This document shows positions 44,094 through 53,790 of a stretch of DNA of 63,986 bases, one piece after another (position 1 is the first letter of the stretch; each line of letters starts with the position of its first letter). Position numbers and translations under genes: made by a program. The notes under the pieces are model-generated. The model worked only from the letters and a program-made list of their open reading frames with translations, was not told where the DNA came from and searched no databases. The DNA lies in the NCBI GenBank assembly GCA_944367535.1, contig CALVWQ010000010.1, positions 1 to 63,986 of the forward strand. The letters are read 5' to 3'. Origin of the DNA: an uncultured Clostridia bacterium (GTDB taxonomy: Bacteria; Bacillota; Clostridia; Christensenellales; Borkfalkiaceae).

Positions 44094-45410
44094 TTATTGA
44101 AATTTAAACATTTTATTGTTCTTCATTTGTTTCATCATCTGTTTCGTCTGTTCGAACTGTTTTAAGACCCTGTTGACTTCCTGCACAGACGTTCCGCTGC
44201 CTTTCGCTATACGGTTTTTCCGCGACGAGTTTATTATCTGCGGATTATCGCGCTCACGCTTTGTCATGGACTGAATGACCGCTTTCATGGTTATTAGTTT
44301 TTTCTCGTCAACGTCTTCTTCTCTAACCTTATATTTGCCGCCCATTCCGGGAAGCATTGAAAGCACGTCTTTGATTCCGCCCATTTTCTTCATCGCCTCG
44401 AACTGCGTGAGATAATCATCGAGAGTAAAAGAGTTTTCGCGGAACTTTTTCTCCATTTTCTTTGCGTCGGCTTCGCTTATGGCGGCCTGAGCCTTTTCTA
44501 TGAGCGTCAGCACGTCTCCCATTCCGAGTATGCGGTTTGCCATTCTGTCGGGATAAAATGGTTCGAGGTCTCCGAGTTTTTCGCCTGTCGAACAGAATTT
44601 GACGGGTTTGCCCGTTACCGCCTTTATGGAAAGAGTCGCGCCGCCGCGCGTGTCGCCGTCGAGTTTAGTGAGCACGAGCCCCGTGACTTCTAGCCGTTTA
44701 TTGAACGTATCCGCAACTTCGACTGCAACCTGCCCCGTCATAGCATCCACGACAAGCAGTATTTCCGCGGGATTTACCGCGGCCTTGATTTCTTCGAGTT
44801 CGCGCATCAGCGTTTCGTCAATCTGCAATCTGCCCGCAGTATCTATGATAACCGTGTCGAATCCGTAGGATTTTGCGTAGGCCACACCCTCTTTTGCAAT
44901 TTTGACGGGGTTGCCCTGTCCCGTTTCGAAAACCTGACAGCCCGCTTTTTCTCCCACCGTCTTTAACTGACTTATTGCCGCGGGACGGTATACGTCGCAT
45001 GCGACAAGCAGCGGCTTTTTGCCCTGCTTTTTTAAGAGCATTCCGAGTTTGGCGCAAAGAGTGGTTTTGCCTGCACCCTGCAACCCCGACATCATTATTA
45101 CAGTCGGAGGATTAGGAGCAACGTTAAGTTTGCTGTTAGATGAACCCATAAGAGCGATAAGCTCTTCGTTGACAATTTTTATGACCTGCTGCGTCGGACT
45201 TAAACTCTTTAATATTTCCTGACCGACGGCGCGCTCGCTTACCTTTGCCACAAAATCTTTTACGACCGAAATATTGACGTCCGCCTCAAGAAGCGCTATT
45301 CTGACCTCACGCATGGCAGTTTTGATTTCAAGCTCCGTAAGCCTGCCGTGCTTGGTAAGTTTGCTGAATATATGATTGAGTTTTTCGGAAAGTCCTGAAA
45401 ACAAAGCCAT
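44094..45410 (-). CDS. ffh: Signal recognition particle protein Ffh
   Basis: Ffh binds signal sequences and 4.5S RNA, and pairs with FtsY. It has 438 residues: an N-domain (1-90), the GTPase G-domain with GLQGAGKTT at 109-117, DTAGRLQ and TKLDGDTRGG, and a C-terminal M-domain with a Met-rich region and the RNA-binding SSRKNRIAKGSG. I did not find the 4.5S RNA gene in this window. Confidence 0.98.
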   Translation of the reverse strand: MALFSGLSEKLNHIFSKLTKHGRLTELEIKTAMREVRIALLEADVNISVVKDFVAKVSERAVGQEILKSLSPTQQVIKIVNEELIALMGSSNSKLNVAPNPPTVIMMSGLQGAGKTTLCAKLGMLLKKQGKKPLLVACDVYRPAAISQLKTVGEKAGCQVFETGQGNPVKIAKEGVAYAKSYGFDTVIIDTAGRLQIDETLMRELEEIKAAVNPAEILLVVDAMTGQVAVEVADTFNKRLEVTGLVLTKLDGDTRGGATLSIKAVTGKPVKFCSTGEKLGDLEPFYPDRMANRILGMGDVLTLIEKAQAAISEADAKKMEKKFRENSFTLDDYLTQFEAMKKMGGIKDVLSMLPGMGGKYKVREEDVDEKKLITMKAVIQSMTKRERDNPQIINSSRKNRIAKGSGTSVQEVNRVLKQFEQTKQMMKQMKNNKMFKFQ

Positions 45411-45716
45411 TTATTTACCTATTATCTCCAAAATTTTTTCGGATAACTCCCTGTCTGTCGACCCGACCTTTTCCGCTAGCGCATAAAGCGCCTCGTTTTT
45501 CTCTCTTATGCGCAGCACTTTCTCGTATTTTTCAAGTTTATCCTTTACCTTTCTGATTGCGTCCGAAACGCTCTGCCGCGTCTTCCCCTCAGGCTCCGAA
45601 ATCTCCGAAAGCGACAGATCGTAAATGTAATACGACGAAAACAGTTCTTTCTGCCGTTCCGTCAGCAAATCACCGTAAATATCGAATAATTCCGTCAATC
45701 CAAAATCTTTTTCCAT
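45411..45716 (-). CDS. ylxM: YlxM family helix-turn-helix protein
   Basis: This 101-residue protein resembles region 4 of sigma factors and modulates the SRP in Bacillota. LTERQKELFSSYYIYDLSLSE is followed by the recognition-helix-like TRQSVSDAIRKVKDKLEKYE. It is encoded directly before ffh with no gap (ylxM stop, then ffh ATG). No good ribosome site precedes the ATG; instead an 11-bp hairpin ends 7 bases upstream. Confidence 0.95.
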   Translation of the reverse strand: MEKDFGLTELFDIYGDLLTERQKELFSSYYIYDLSLSEISEPEGKTRQSVSDAIRKVKDKLEKYEKVLRIREKNEALYALAEKVGSTDRELSEKILEIIGK

Positions 45717-45723
45717 AAAAATA

Positions 45724-45755
45724 CGAGGTGTAAAACATTTTTGCTTTACACCTCG
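45724..45755 (-). promoter_or_regulatory. 5'-end stem-loop in the ylxM leader
   Basis: A perfect 11-bp stem CGAGGTGTAAA / TTTACACCTCG with a 10-base loop lies between the -10 box and the ylxM ATG. The expected transcription start is at the left foot of the stem. GAGGTG, the only ribosome-site-like stretch, is inside the stem. It could protect the 5' end or control ylxM translation. TATTTTT follows it, so a terminator cannot be excluded. Confidence 0.6.
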
Positions 45756-45757
45756 TT

Positions 45758-45786
45758 ATTATACGTTTTTTTTCAAACCTTGTCAA
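45758..45786 (-). promoter_or_regulatory. Promoter of the ylxM-ffh operon
   Basis: A perfect consensus promoter on the minus strand: TTGACA (45786-45781), 17-base spacer, TATAAT (45763-45758). It should drive the genes from ylxM to yraN. Confidence 0.92.
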
Positions 45787-45930
45787 GCGATTTTATATAT
45801 TGTTCATGACCTATTTTGTTATGCGAAATATTTAAGGTAAGTTCGGATTTTTTACTTGGAATAAAAGATTATTGAAAATTTATAATTTTACAGCAACATT
45901 GAAAACGTTCAAGTATTTTTAAAATAACAA

Positions 45931-45956
45931 AAGTCTCGGCCATGAAGCCGAGACTT
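45931..45956 (-). terminator. Terminator of the asnS-ftsY operon
   Basis: A perfect 10-bp stem AAGTCTCGGC / GCCGAGACTT with a 6-base loop is followed on the minus strand by TTGTTATTTT, 34 bases past the ftsY stop. The bases between it and the ylxM promoter (45787-45930) hold nothing else that I recognise. Confidence 0.88.
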
Positions 45957-45990
45957 AACTTTTATAATCTTTTAATATAAAACTGAATAA

Positions 45991-46893
45991 TCAGAACAGT
46001 CCTTCCACGTATTCCTTGGCGTCGAAATCCTCGATGTCATCGATTTTTTCTCCCGTCCCGACAAATATTACGGGTATCTCCGTTTCATAGGACAAAGATA
46101 CTATAAATCCTCCTTTGGCAGTCCCGTCGAGTTTTGTCAGTATTATTCCGTCCACCCCGACCGCCTCGTTAAAGACTTCAACCTGACTCGATGCATTCTG
46201 ACCGGTAGACGCATCGAGGACTATGAGCTTCACGAAGTTAGCTTCCGGATATTCCCGCTTTACGACTCTGTCCATCTTTTTCAGCTCTTCCATCAGATTT
46301 GTCTTGACGTGAAGTCTTCCCGCGGTATCTATTATTAGCACGTCCGTCTTTTTGGATTTAGCCGAAACAATCGCATCGAAAACGACAGCCGAAGCGTCAG
46401 CGCCTTCGCTGTGCTTTATAATCCTGACTTTCGCGCGCTCCGCCCAGACCGAGAGTTGTTCGGACGCGGCAGCGCGGAACGTATCCGCCGCCGCAATGGT
46501 AACGCTTTTCCCTTCCGAAACGAATTTATGCGCAAGTTTACCTATACTCGTCGTCTTTCCGACGCCGTTAACGCCTATCACCATGATAACGAGAGGCGTG
46601 CTCATGTCGAGAGGTTCGGCGTAATTCAACGTGTCATAAAGCTCTTCTTTTAACAGCCCGATTACATAATCTTTATCGCGGCATTTTTCCTTTATTGCCT
46701 TTTCCTTTATTTCCTCAACGATTTCCACGGAAGTCCTGACCGACACGTCGGACGATACGAGGATATCTTCCAATTCCTCGTAAAACTCCTCGCCGAGTTT
46801 ATTTTTGGAAAACAGTGCGGTGAGTTTGTTCGCAATCCCGTCCCGCGTTTTTTTGAGCACCGATTTTATTTTACCGAAAAGTCCCATATCCAT
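45991..46893 (-). CDS. ftsY: Signal recognition particle receptor FtsY
   Basis: FtsY docks SRP-ribosome complexes at the membrane. It has 300 residues without a long acidic A-domain, as is usual in Bacillota. The N-domain begins GLFGKIKSVLKKTRDG, and the GTPase has GVNGVGKTT at 107-115, DTAGRLHV and TKLDGTAKGG. Two ATGs are possible, at 46893 and 46887; a GGGG stretch sits better for the second. The partner gene ffh is transcribed separately just beyond. Confidence 0.97.
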   Translation of the reverse strand: MDMGLFGKIKSVLKKTRDGIANKLTALFSKNKLGEEFYEELEDILVSSDVSVRTSVEIVEEIKEKAIKEKCRDKDYVIGLLKEELYDTLNYAEPLDMSTPLVIMVIGVNGVGKTTSIGKLAHKFVSEGKSVTIAAADTFRAAASEQLSVWAERAKVRIIKHSEGADASAVVFDAIVSAKSKKTDVLIIDTAGRLHVKTNLMEELKKMDRVVKREYPEANFVKLIVLDASTGQNASSQVEVFNEAVGVDGIILTKLDGTAKGGFIVSLSYETEIPVIFVGTGEKIDDIEDFDAKEYVEGLF

Positions 46894-46915
46894 CCCCGAT
46901 TGATTTTAAAATATT

Positions 46916-49900
46916 TTAAGCCAGATTTTCCGCCTCTATATCCGCGACGTCAGAAAGTTTTACGGACACCATTTTGGAAACGCCTTTTTCCTGCATGGTA
47001 ACGCCGAAAAGCGCGTCCGCCATCTCCATGGTGGGTTTTCTGTGCGTTATAACTATAAACTGAGTATCCTGCGAGAATTTTTGCAGATACCTTGCAAACC
47101 TGTCAACGTTCGCTTCGTCGAGAGCCGCCTCGATTTCGTCGAGCACGCAGAACGGCATGGGACGAAGTTTAAGAATCGAGAAAAGAATGGCTATCGCGGT
47201 CAACGCCTTTTCCCCGCCCGACAAAAGAGAAAGTTTTTGCAATTTCTTTCCCGGCGGCTCGGCAATTATTTCCACGCCCGCTTCAAGCCTGTCCTCCGCT
47301 TCAGAATAATCGAGTTCGAGCATTGCCCTGCCGCCCCCGAACAATTCCTTGAATATGCGTTGGAAATTCTCGTTGATTTTCGTGAAGCCTTCGTCGAATT
47401 GAGTAAGCATTTCGCCCTTAATCTTTTCAATCGCGTCACGAAGGTCGTTTTCCGCCTTTTCGAGGTCCTCTTTCTGAGTGCGCATTTCGTCGTAACGCTC
47501 TTTAAGGGCCTTGCAATCGTCTATCGCGGTAGCGTTTATCGCACCGAGCGCCGAACGCTTGCGTCTAATCCTGCCTATTTCCGCCTCACCCTTCTGTGCG
47601 TCGTAACCTTCCTCGCGGTATTTTAAAGCCGTGTCGTAAGTTTCCTGATAATCTTCGAGAATGCTCTGTCCCATATATTCGAGGTCGGAGTCGATTTTGG
47701 CGAGTGCTATTTCCTCGGCATGCTTTCTCTCCGAAAGTTCGCTGACCGCCTGCGCAAGCCTTTCCTTTTCTTCTGCGTTCCTTTCAAGTTTTTCGCGCAG
47801 TTCGCCTTTAAGTCTTTCTATTTTTTCTATGCTCTGTCTTATGCGGTTGATAGAATCCTGTTCCTCTTTTGTCAGCGCGACCTTTTCCTGTTCTATTTTT
47901 AATTCCTCTATAATTTTGCGAGCATTTTCATTGCTTTTTTCAAGTCCCGCGACCGATTCTTCAGATTCTTTTACCGTTCCCGCAAAACGCGCATTATCCG
48001 CATTTAGAGCTGATATTTCCGCGCGTATTTCAGTAATCTTTATCTGCGTTTCGGTACTTTCTTTCGCAAGTTCGTCTCTTTCACGCTTTAAGGCATCATA
48101 TTCAGCTTCCTGCTTGTTTGCCGCACTCGCCGCAATCTCTTTATCCTGTTCGAGTTTCTTTCCACCGCTCGCGATGTTTTCGAAATCGGCGTTGAGTTTG
48201 GAAAGCCTTTCGTTGACGGCGTATACCGCGTCAGACACCGCCTCTATCTCCCTGCCCGTCTCGGAAAGCGTCCTTTCTATAGCCGACTGTTTTTCTCGTT
48301 CTACAAGAAGCTGTTGGCGTTTACCGTTATAAACGTCATTGCAGAAAGTAAGTTCTTCTAACGCCTTGTCGCGTTTCTTTTCGAGTTCCGCCTTTTCTGT
48401 CTTTAAGGCGTTCATTTCGGTACGGCGGCGTTCGAGTTCGGCGGCGTTATCCTCGATTCTTCTGTCCGACGACAAAAGTCCCGGCGCGTCCGTTCTGCGC
48501 GAACCGCCCGTCATTGCGCCCTGAGTGGAGAACACGTCTCCGTCGAGCGTAACTATCTTGAAAGTGAAACGGTATTTTTTCGCTATATCCGTCGCATGTT
48601 CCAATGTATCTACTATAAGCGTGTTGCCGAGCAGATTGCTGATGACGTTTTCAAACTGCCTGTCGTAAGACACGAGCTCGTTTGCCACGCCCATCGCGCC
48701 GCGCTCCGAAAGCGCGCGCGTAACTTCCGCGCTCTGCATTCTCGGTTTTACGGAAGTAATCGGCAAGAAAGTAACTCTGCCGAATTTATTTACTTTCAGA
48801 TATTCTATAAGATAACGCGCGTCGTCGGGATTTGAAGTCACTACATTCTGTGCCGCCGCGGCGAGCGCCGTCTCCAACGCAACGTCGTATTTTTTATCGC
48901 TTTTAATAAGTTCCGCGACGACTCCCTTTATTCTGCCGCTTAATTCGGGATTGTTTTTCGCCTTGCTCATAAGCAGTTTCACGGCAGGCGCATAGCCCTC
49001 GTAACTGTCTTTCATGCTGCGATAAAAGTTATCCTTCGTAACAAGCGAAGTTATAACAGAATTTAGCGTATATATCTTATTATCGACTGCTGCGACGTTT
49101 TCGTTTCCGTCCCTGACCTCGTCTTCTTTTTCCGCGATACGGTTTTTAAAATCGAAAACCGAGCGATCAAGTTCGTCAATGGACTTATCGACTCGCTCTT
49201 TCTCGGTGAACTGACCCTCTCTTTTAAAAGTCAGGTTTGACAAACGCTCGTTAAGTTCCGCAAGTTTGTTTTCGAGATTTTCTTTTTCTGCGGACAGCGT
49301 GCCTTTGTTTAATTTAAAATCCGAAAGCGATTCTATCGACTCGATGATTTTCTTACGGTTGGTCTGGGCAAGTTCCTCGCCTATTGCAATCTTTTCGCCG
49401 AGCGACATGAGTTTCCGCGAAAGGCTGTCCGCCTTTTCGCACAACTTGTTGAGGGCGGTCTCATCCTCCCTGATTTTAGCCGAATTGGACGAAAGCGACG
49501 TCCTGCATTCTTCTATCAGCGCAAGATTATTCTTTATTTCACCCTCAGCGCGCTCTATCTGACTCAAAAGATAAGAGATTTTCTGATCGAAAAGTTGTTT
49601 CGCGCCCGTGGATTTCTCCATTCCGACGCGCTTTTCCATCAGTTCTTCGTTATATTTTTTAAGGCGCACGTCCGCATCTTCGATATCCGAGAATATCTTA
49701 TCGTATTCCCTCTGCGTTTCCGCCATTTCGCTCTGGCGCAGCGCGGTCTGCTCGTTGATGCCTTCGATTCGCATATTGATTTTTCCCTTTGCGGAAGCGA
49801 CACCTTCGACCTTGGCTATATAAGTATTAAGTTCGTGGTGTTTTAATTCGGCGGAAAGTTCATTAAATTCCCGAGCCTTCTCCGCCTGACGTTCGAGCGG

Positions 49901-50509
49901 TCCGAGTTGGTTTTCGATTTCGGTGAGAATATCGATGTATCTGACTATATTCTCGTGCGTGCGCTCCAACTTTCTTTCCGACTCGTTTTTGCGCGTCTTG
50001 AATTTCGCGATACCCGTCGCCTCTTCGAAAATCATGCGGCGGTCTTCGGGTTTTGCCGACATTATTTCCTCGACCTTACCCTGACCTATGATTGTATATC
50101 CCTCTTTACCAATGCCGCACTCGTGCAAAAGATCCACTATATCTTTAAGGCGCGCGGGCTGTTTATTGATAAAATATTCACTCTCGCCGCTCCTGTAAAG
50201 TTTACGGGTTATAATCACCTCGTTATAGTCGAGACTGAACATTTTATTTGAATTGTCGAAGTATAAAGACACCTCGCAATAAGAAAGCGATTTCCTGTTC
50301 TGCGTACCGGCAAAAATAACGTCCTGCATGCTGCTGCCGCGCAAGGTCTTGGCGGACTGTTCTCCCAGCACCCATCGTATCGAATCGGCGACGTTGCTTT
50401 TGCCGCAGCCGTTCGGTCCCACTATTCCCGTTATTCCGTTCCCGAATTTAATTTCCGCCTTATCCGCGAAAGACTTAAACCCGAAGATTTCGACTTTTTC
50501 GAAATTCAA
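46916..50509 (-). CDS. smc: Chromosome segregation protein SMC
   Basis: SMC is the ATPase core of the bacterial condensin complex. It has 1197 residues, with Walker A GPNGCGKSN at 31-39, a long first coiled coil, a hinge (about 515-660), a second coiled coil, and the C-terminal signature LSGGEKALTAIA with Walker B FCVLDEIEAALDEAN. ScpA and ScpB genes are not in the window. It lies between rnc (6 bases) and ftsY (22 bases), a conserved order. Confidence 0.98.
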   Translation of the reverse strand: MNFEKVEIFGFKSFADKAEIKFGNGITGIVGPNGCGKSNVADSIRWVLGEQSAKTLRGSSMQDVIFAGTQNRKSLSYCEVSLYFDNSNKMFSLDYNEVIITRKLYRSGESEYFINKQPARLKDIVDLLHECGIGKEGYTIIGQGKVEEIMSAKPEDRRMIFEEATGIAKFKTRKNESERKLERTHENIVRYIDILTEIENQLGPLERQAEKAREFNELSAELKHHELNTYIAKVEGVASAKGKINMRIEGINEQTALRQSEMAETQREYDKIFSDIEDADVRLKKYNEELMEKRVGMEKSTGAKQLFDQKISYLLSQIERAEGEIKNNLALIEECRTSLSSNSAKIREDETALNKLCEKADSLSRKLMSLGEKIAIGEELAQTNRKKIIESIESLSDFKLNKGTLSAEKENLENKLAELNERLSNLTFKREGQFTEKERVDKSIDELDRSVFDFKNRIAEKEDEVRDGNENVAAVDNKIYTLNSVITSLVTKDNFYRSMKDSYEGYAPAVKLLMSKAKNNPELSGRIKGVVAELIKSDKKYDVALETALAAAAQNVVTSNPDDARYLIEYLKVNKFGRVTFLPITSVKPRMQSAEVTRALSERGAMGVANELVSYDRQFENVISNLLGNTLIVDTLEHATDIAKKYRFTFKIVTLDGDVFSTQGAMTGGSRRTDAPGLLSSDRRIEDNAAELERRRTEMNALKTEKAELEKKRDKALEELTFCNDVYNGKRQQLLVEREKQSAIERTLSETGREIEAVSDAVYAVNERLSKLNADFENIASGGKKLEQDKEIAASAANKQEAEYDALKRERDELAKESTETQIKITEIRAEISALNADNARFAGTVKESEESVAGLEKSNENARKIIEELKIEQEKVALTKEEQDSINRIRQSIEKIERLKGELREKLERNAEEKERLAQAVSELSERKHAEEIALAKIDSDLEYMGQSILEDYQETYDTALKYREEGYDAQKGEAEIGRIRRKRSALGAINATAIDDCKALKERYDEMRTQKEDLEKAENDLRDAIEKIKGEMLTQFDEGFTKINENFQRIFKELFGGGRAMLELDYSEAEDRLEAGVEIIAEPPGKKLQKLSLLSGGEKALTAIAILFSILKLRPMPFCVLDEIEAALDEANVDRFARYLQKFSQDTQFIVITHRKPTMEMADALFGVTMQEKGVSKMVSVKLSDVADIEAENLA

Positions 50510-50515
50510 AGTCTT

Positions 50516-51211
50516 TTACCGTCCTTTTTTTAATTTTGCGAGCGCGGATTCCGCAGCCTCCGCTTCCGCCGCACGCTTGCTCTGCCCCACGCCCTCGGCA
50601 AGTCTTTCGCCGTTAAGCGTTACCGCGACCCGAAATTCGGGCAGATGTTCGGGACCGTGCTTTGAAAGCATGACGTATCCTATGCTCCCGATTTTGCGCT
50701 TTTGCACGTATTCCTGCAACGCACTCTTCGATTCCGCGCTTTTTTTGATTTTTTTCTTTTCTTTTTCCCGACGCTCGAACTCGGCGACGATTGTCGTTTT
50801 TATAAAGGATTTGACCGCAGTCATACCGCCGTCGATATATATCCCCGCGACGAGCGATTCATATAAACTCGAAAACAGTTTTTCGTCTTTACTGACCGAT
50901 TTTTTCTGACCTTTTCCCAAAAGCACGTAATCCGAAAGCCCGAGTTTCAACACCGCCCTCAAAAGCGGCTCTTTGGACACGAGGTCCTTTCGCTTGTCCG
51001 TAAGTTTTCCCTCGTCCCCCGCACATGACTTATAGAGATATTCGGTTACCACAAACTCGATAATAGCGTCCCCGAAAAATTCGAGAAGTTCGTTGCTTTC
51101 CTCGCCGTGCTCGTTTGCATATGAAGAATGAGTGAAACACTTGCGCAAAAGCATTTTATCCTTGAATTTGTAATTTATCCGCTCTTCAATTTCGTCTATA
51201 TCGAAAATCAT
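50516..51211 (-). CDS. rnc: Ribonuclease III
   Basis: RNase III cuts double-stranded RNA in rRNA processing and mRNA control. It has 231 residues, with the catalytic signature NELLEFFGDAIIEF (Glu44, Asp48), a second acidic patch near 117-127, and a C-terminal double-stranded-RNA-binding domain from about 160. The first bases overlap the plsX end by 4. The acpP gene often found between plsX and rnc is absent here. Confidence 0.97.
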   Translation of the reverse strand: MIFDIDEIEERINYKFKDKMLLRKCFTHSSYANEHGEESNELLEFFGDAIIEFVVTEYLYKSCAGDEGKLTDKRKDLVSKEPLLRAVLKLGLSDYVLLGKGQKKSVSKDEKLFSSLYESLVAGIYIDGGMTAVKSFIKTTIVAEFERREKEKKKIKKSAESKSALQEYVQKRKIGSIGYVMLSKHGPEHLPEFRVAVTLNGERLAEGVGQSKRAAEAEAAESALAKLKKGR

Positions 51212-52227
51212 TCTTCTCCCTGTCGTTCGTTTTCCGTTAGTTTTTCTTTTATTCTGTCGACTAAACCCGACTCGGCGTACGACACCGCCTGCAAAACGGC
51301 GTTTTTGACGGCAATCGCACCCGAAGAACCGTGCGCTTTCACCACTATCTTGTTTACGCCGAGGAACAGTGCGCCGCCCTTGTTGTTATAGTCGAGTTTT
51401 TCTTTGAGTTTTTTAAATTGAGGTTTAAGAATAGCACCTCCGAGTTTGCCGCGGAAAGAAGAATAAATTTGCTCTTTCAGCGATTTAAAAAGAATGCTGA
51501 CCGCGCCCTCTATGCTTTTAAGCGCGACGTTCCCCGAAAACCCGTCCGCAACTATTACGTCGTAATCGCCGGAGAGAATATCTCTCGCCTCGACGTTACC
51601 GGCGAAGTTTATGCCTTTGGCTTGTTTAAGCATGGGGAAAACCTCATGATTCAACGCATTGCCCTTTTCGTCCTCCGTGCCGTTTGAAAGAAGTGCCACC
51701 ACGGGTTTTTTGACGCCTGTCGCCTCGGCATATGCGGCGCCCATTACGGCAAACTGAAAAAGATTTATGCTCTTGCAATCCGCGTTCGCTCCCGAGTCAA
51801 GCAAGAGCACGTTTTTCCCCTCTTTTGCGGTAGGAAGCACGGGACAAAGCGCAGGGCGGTTTACGCCCTGAATTCTGCCGAGTTTCAACGTCGCGCCGAC
51901 GAGCACCGCGCCCGTAGACCCCGCGGACACGAATGCAGCCGCGTCTCCGTCTTCTTTAAGCGTTTTGAACCCGACCGCGATCGAACTGTCGGGTTTCTTT
52001 CTGAAAGTCGCGGTAGGCTCTTCCTCACAGGTAATAACTTCTTCCGCGGGCAGAATCTCCACCCGAGATTTATCGTAAGTTTTGGTTTTGAGCAGGTTGA
52101 CAATAGATTCTTTTTTCCCGACAAACACCGCGGTAAAACCGTCTTTTTCTCCGACTGCGGCGATTCCGCCTTCTATCACTGCTTCGGGCGCATTGTCGCC
52201 GCCGAAAGCGTCGATAAGTATCTTCAT
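51208..52227 (-). CDS. plsX: Phosphate acyltransferase PlsX
   Basis: PlsX makes acyl-phosphate from acyl-ACP for phospholipid synthesis (with PlsY). The 339-residue protein begins MKILIDAFGGDNAPEAVIEG and has STGAVLVGATLKLGRI, DSGANADCK and DGFSGNVALKSIEG. Length and motifs are standard. It follows asnS by 15 bases. rpmF and the fab genes, its frequent partners, are not here. Confidence 0.97.
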   Translation of the reverse strand: MKILIDAFGGDNAPEAVIEGGIAAVGEKDGFTAVFVGKKESIVNLLKTKTYDKSRVEILPAEEVITCEEEPTATFRKKPDSSIAVGFKTLKEDGDAAAFVSAGSTGAVLVGATLKLGRIQGVNRPALCPVLPTAKEGKNVLLLDSGANADCKSINLFQFAVMGAAYAEATGVKKPVVALLSNGTEDEKGNALNHEVFPMLKQAKGINFAGNVEARDILSGDYDVIVADGFSGNVALKSIEGAVSILFKSLKEQIYSSFRGKLGGAILKPQFKKLKEKLDYNNKGGALFLGVNKIVVKAHGSSGAIAVKNAVLQAVSYAESGLVDRIKEKLTENERQGEE

Positions 52228-52242
52228 AATTTTCTCCGTAAG

Positions 52243-53637
52243 TTAATTTTCGAGCGAACCGAATGTCCGCGGGAACGGCAGTACGTCGCGTATGTTTCCG
52301 ATACCCGTAAGATACATCACCATTCTTTCAAACCCGAGCCCGAAACCCGAATGTTTGACACCGCCGTATTTTCTGAGGTCTAGATAAGATTTATAATCAT
52401 CTTTCGACAGTCCGCATTCCGCCATTCTCTTTTCGAGAACGTCTGCACGCTCCTCTCTCTGCGAACCGCCCAAGAGTTCGCCTATCGCGGGAACGAGCAG
52501 GTCCGCCGCCGCGACGGTCTTGCCGTCGTCGTTAAGACGCATGTAAAACGCCTTGATTTCTTTGGGATAATCGGTCAAAAACACGGGTTTCCCGAAAACC
52601 TCTTCCGTGATATATCTCTCGTGCTCGCTTTGCAGGTCCACTCCCCAGTAAACGGGGGCTTCAAACCTGTCTTTTACTTTTTCCAGAATTTTTATCGCCT
52701 CGGTATAGGTAAGGCGCACAAACTCGCTCTCCACGACATTTTTAAGTCTGTCGATAAGACCGTTATCCACAAACCGATTGAGAAAATCAAGTTCCTCGGG
52801 GCATGTTTCCATAACTCTCGAAATAATGAACTTCACCATTTCTTCTGCGCAGTCCATATCGTCTGAAAGGTCCGCAAAGGCAAGTTCCGGCTCAATCATC
52901 CAAAATTCCGCCGCATGTCTAACAGTGTTCGAATGTTCGGCTCGGAACGTCGGGCCGAAAGTATAAACGTTCGCGTAAGCCATGGCGAAGTTCTCAACGT
53001 CAAGTTGTCCCGAAACGGTAAGACTTGCCTTCTTTCCGAAAAAGTCCTGTTTATAATCGACCGAGCCGTCTTCCGTTTTCGGTACCGCCGAAAGGTCCAT
53101 TGTGGTAACCTGAAACATGGCTCCCGCCCCCTCGCAGTCGCTGCCCGTTATTATCGGGGTGTGAACGTAAACGAAACCCCTGTCGTTAAAAAACTTATGA
53201 ATGGCAAACGCCGCTTCGCTTCTGATTTTAAATACCGCGTTGAAAGTATTCGTCCTCGGTCTGAGGTGCGGAATGCTTCTTAAAAATTCCAGCGTATGTC
53301 TTTTCTTCTGCAAAGGATAATCGGGAGTGGATGTGCCAAGCACCTCCACTTTTATCGCGCTGATTTCAAAAGGCTGCTTATTTTCGGGAGTCAGCACGAG
53401 CGTTCCCGTTACGGCAAGACAGGCGCCGACGTTCTGCCTCGCTATTTCATCGTAATTTTCCACTTTTTCGCGCGCGAACACGACCTGACAGTTTTTAAAG
53501 TAAGAGCCGTCGTTCAGTTCGATAAATCCGAAAGATTTGCTGTCGCGTATAGTCCTCGCCCATCCGCAAACATAGACCGTTTTGCCCGCGTATTCTCCGC
53601 TGTTTTTAAAAATCTTTTTCAGTTCGAGTCTTTTCAT
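52243..53637 (-). CDS. asnS: Asparaginyl-tRNA synthetase
   Basis: This class IIb synthetase has 464 residues. An OB-fold anticodon domain (about 17-105) precedes the catalytic core with [32 protein letters not shown] (motif 2) and the C-terminal [16 protein letters not shown] (motif 3). The WMIEPE stretch and overall length fit AsnRS rather than AspRS. It has its own promoter and heads the run asnS-plsX-rnc-smc-ftsY. Confidence 0.97.
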   Translation of the reverse strand: MKRLELKKIFKNSGEYAGKTVYVCGWARTIRDSKSFGFIELNDGSYFKNCQVVFAREKVENYDEIARQNVGACLAVTGTLVLTPENKQPFEISAIKVEVLGTSTPDYPLQKKRHTLEFLRSIPHLRPRTNTFNAVFKIRSEAAFAIHKFFNDRGFVYVHTPIITGSDCEGAGAMFQVTTMDLSAVPKTEDGSVDYKQDFFGKKASLTVSGQLDVENFAMAYANVYTFGPTFRAEHSNTVRHAAEFWMIEPELAFADLSDDMDCAEEMVKFIISRVMETCPEELDFLNRFVDNGLIDRLKNVVESEFVRLTYTEAIKILEKVKDRFEAPVYWGVDLQSEHERYITEEVFGKPVFLTDYPKEIKAFYMRLNDDGKTVAAADLLVPAIGELLGGSQREERADVLEKRMAECGLSKDDYKSYLDLRKYGGVKHSGFGLGFERMVMYLTGIGNIRDVLPFPRTFGSLEN

Positions 53638-53675
53638 TTAGGTATCCTTATTTTAAATTATAATCATACTTATTA

Positions 53676-53703
53676 AGTATATCATTTTTTACGCGTATTT
53701 TCA
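53676..53703 (-). promoter_or_regulatory. Promoter of the asnS-ftsY operon
   Basis: Minus-strand -35 TTGAAA (53703-53698), 16-base spacer, -10 TATACT (53681-53676), about 40 bases from the asnS ATG. The leader is too short for a T-box. Confidence 0.6.
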
Positions 53704-53716
53704 AGAATTTAAATAC

Positions 53717-53743
53717 AAAAAAACCGCTTTAAGCGGTTTTTTT
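53717..53743. terminator. Bidirectional terminator after the GH78 gene
   Basis: The stem AAAAAAACCGCTT / AAGCGGTTTTTTT encloses one base, so A and T tracts flank a short GC stem on both strands. It lies 48 bases past the GH78 stop and upstream of the asnS promoter. Confidence 0.85.
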
Positions 53744-53790
53744 GAGATATATTTGTCGTATATACGAACATAAGCTTACAAAATTTGTCT

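Noticed and set aside
45717-45990. 4.5S/SRP RNA gene next to ffh and ftsY
   Set aside because: The region holds a terminator, a promoter and a short hairpin; no GGAA-tetraloop stem of SRP RNA is visible.
52243-53790. T-box leader for asnS
   Set aside because: The promoter lies about 40 bases from the ATG, which is too short for a T-box.
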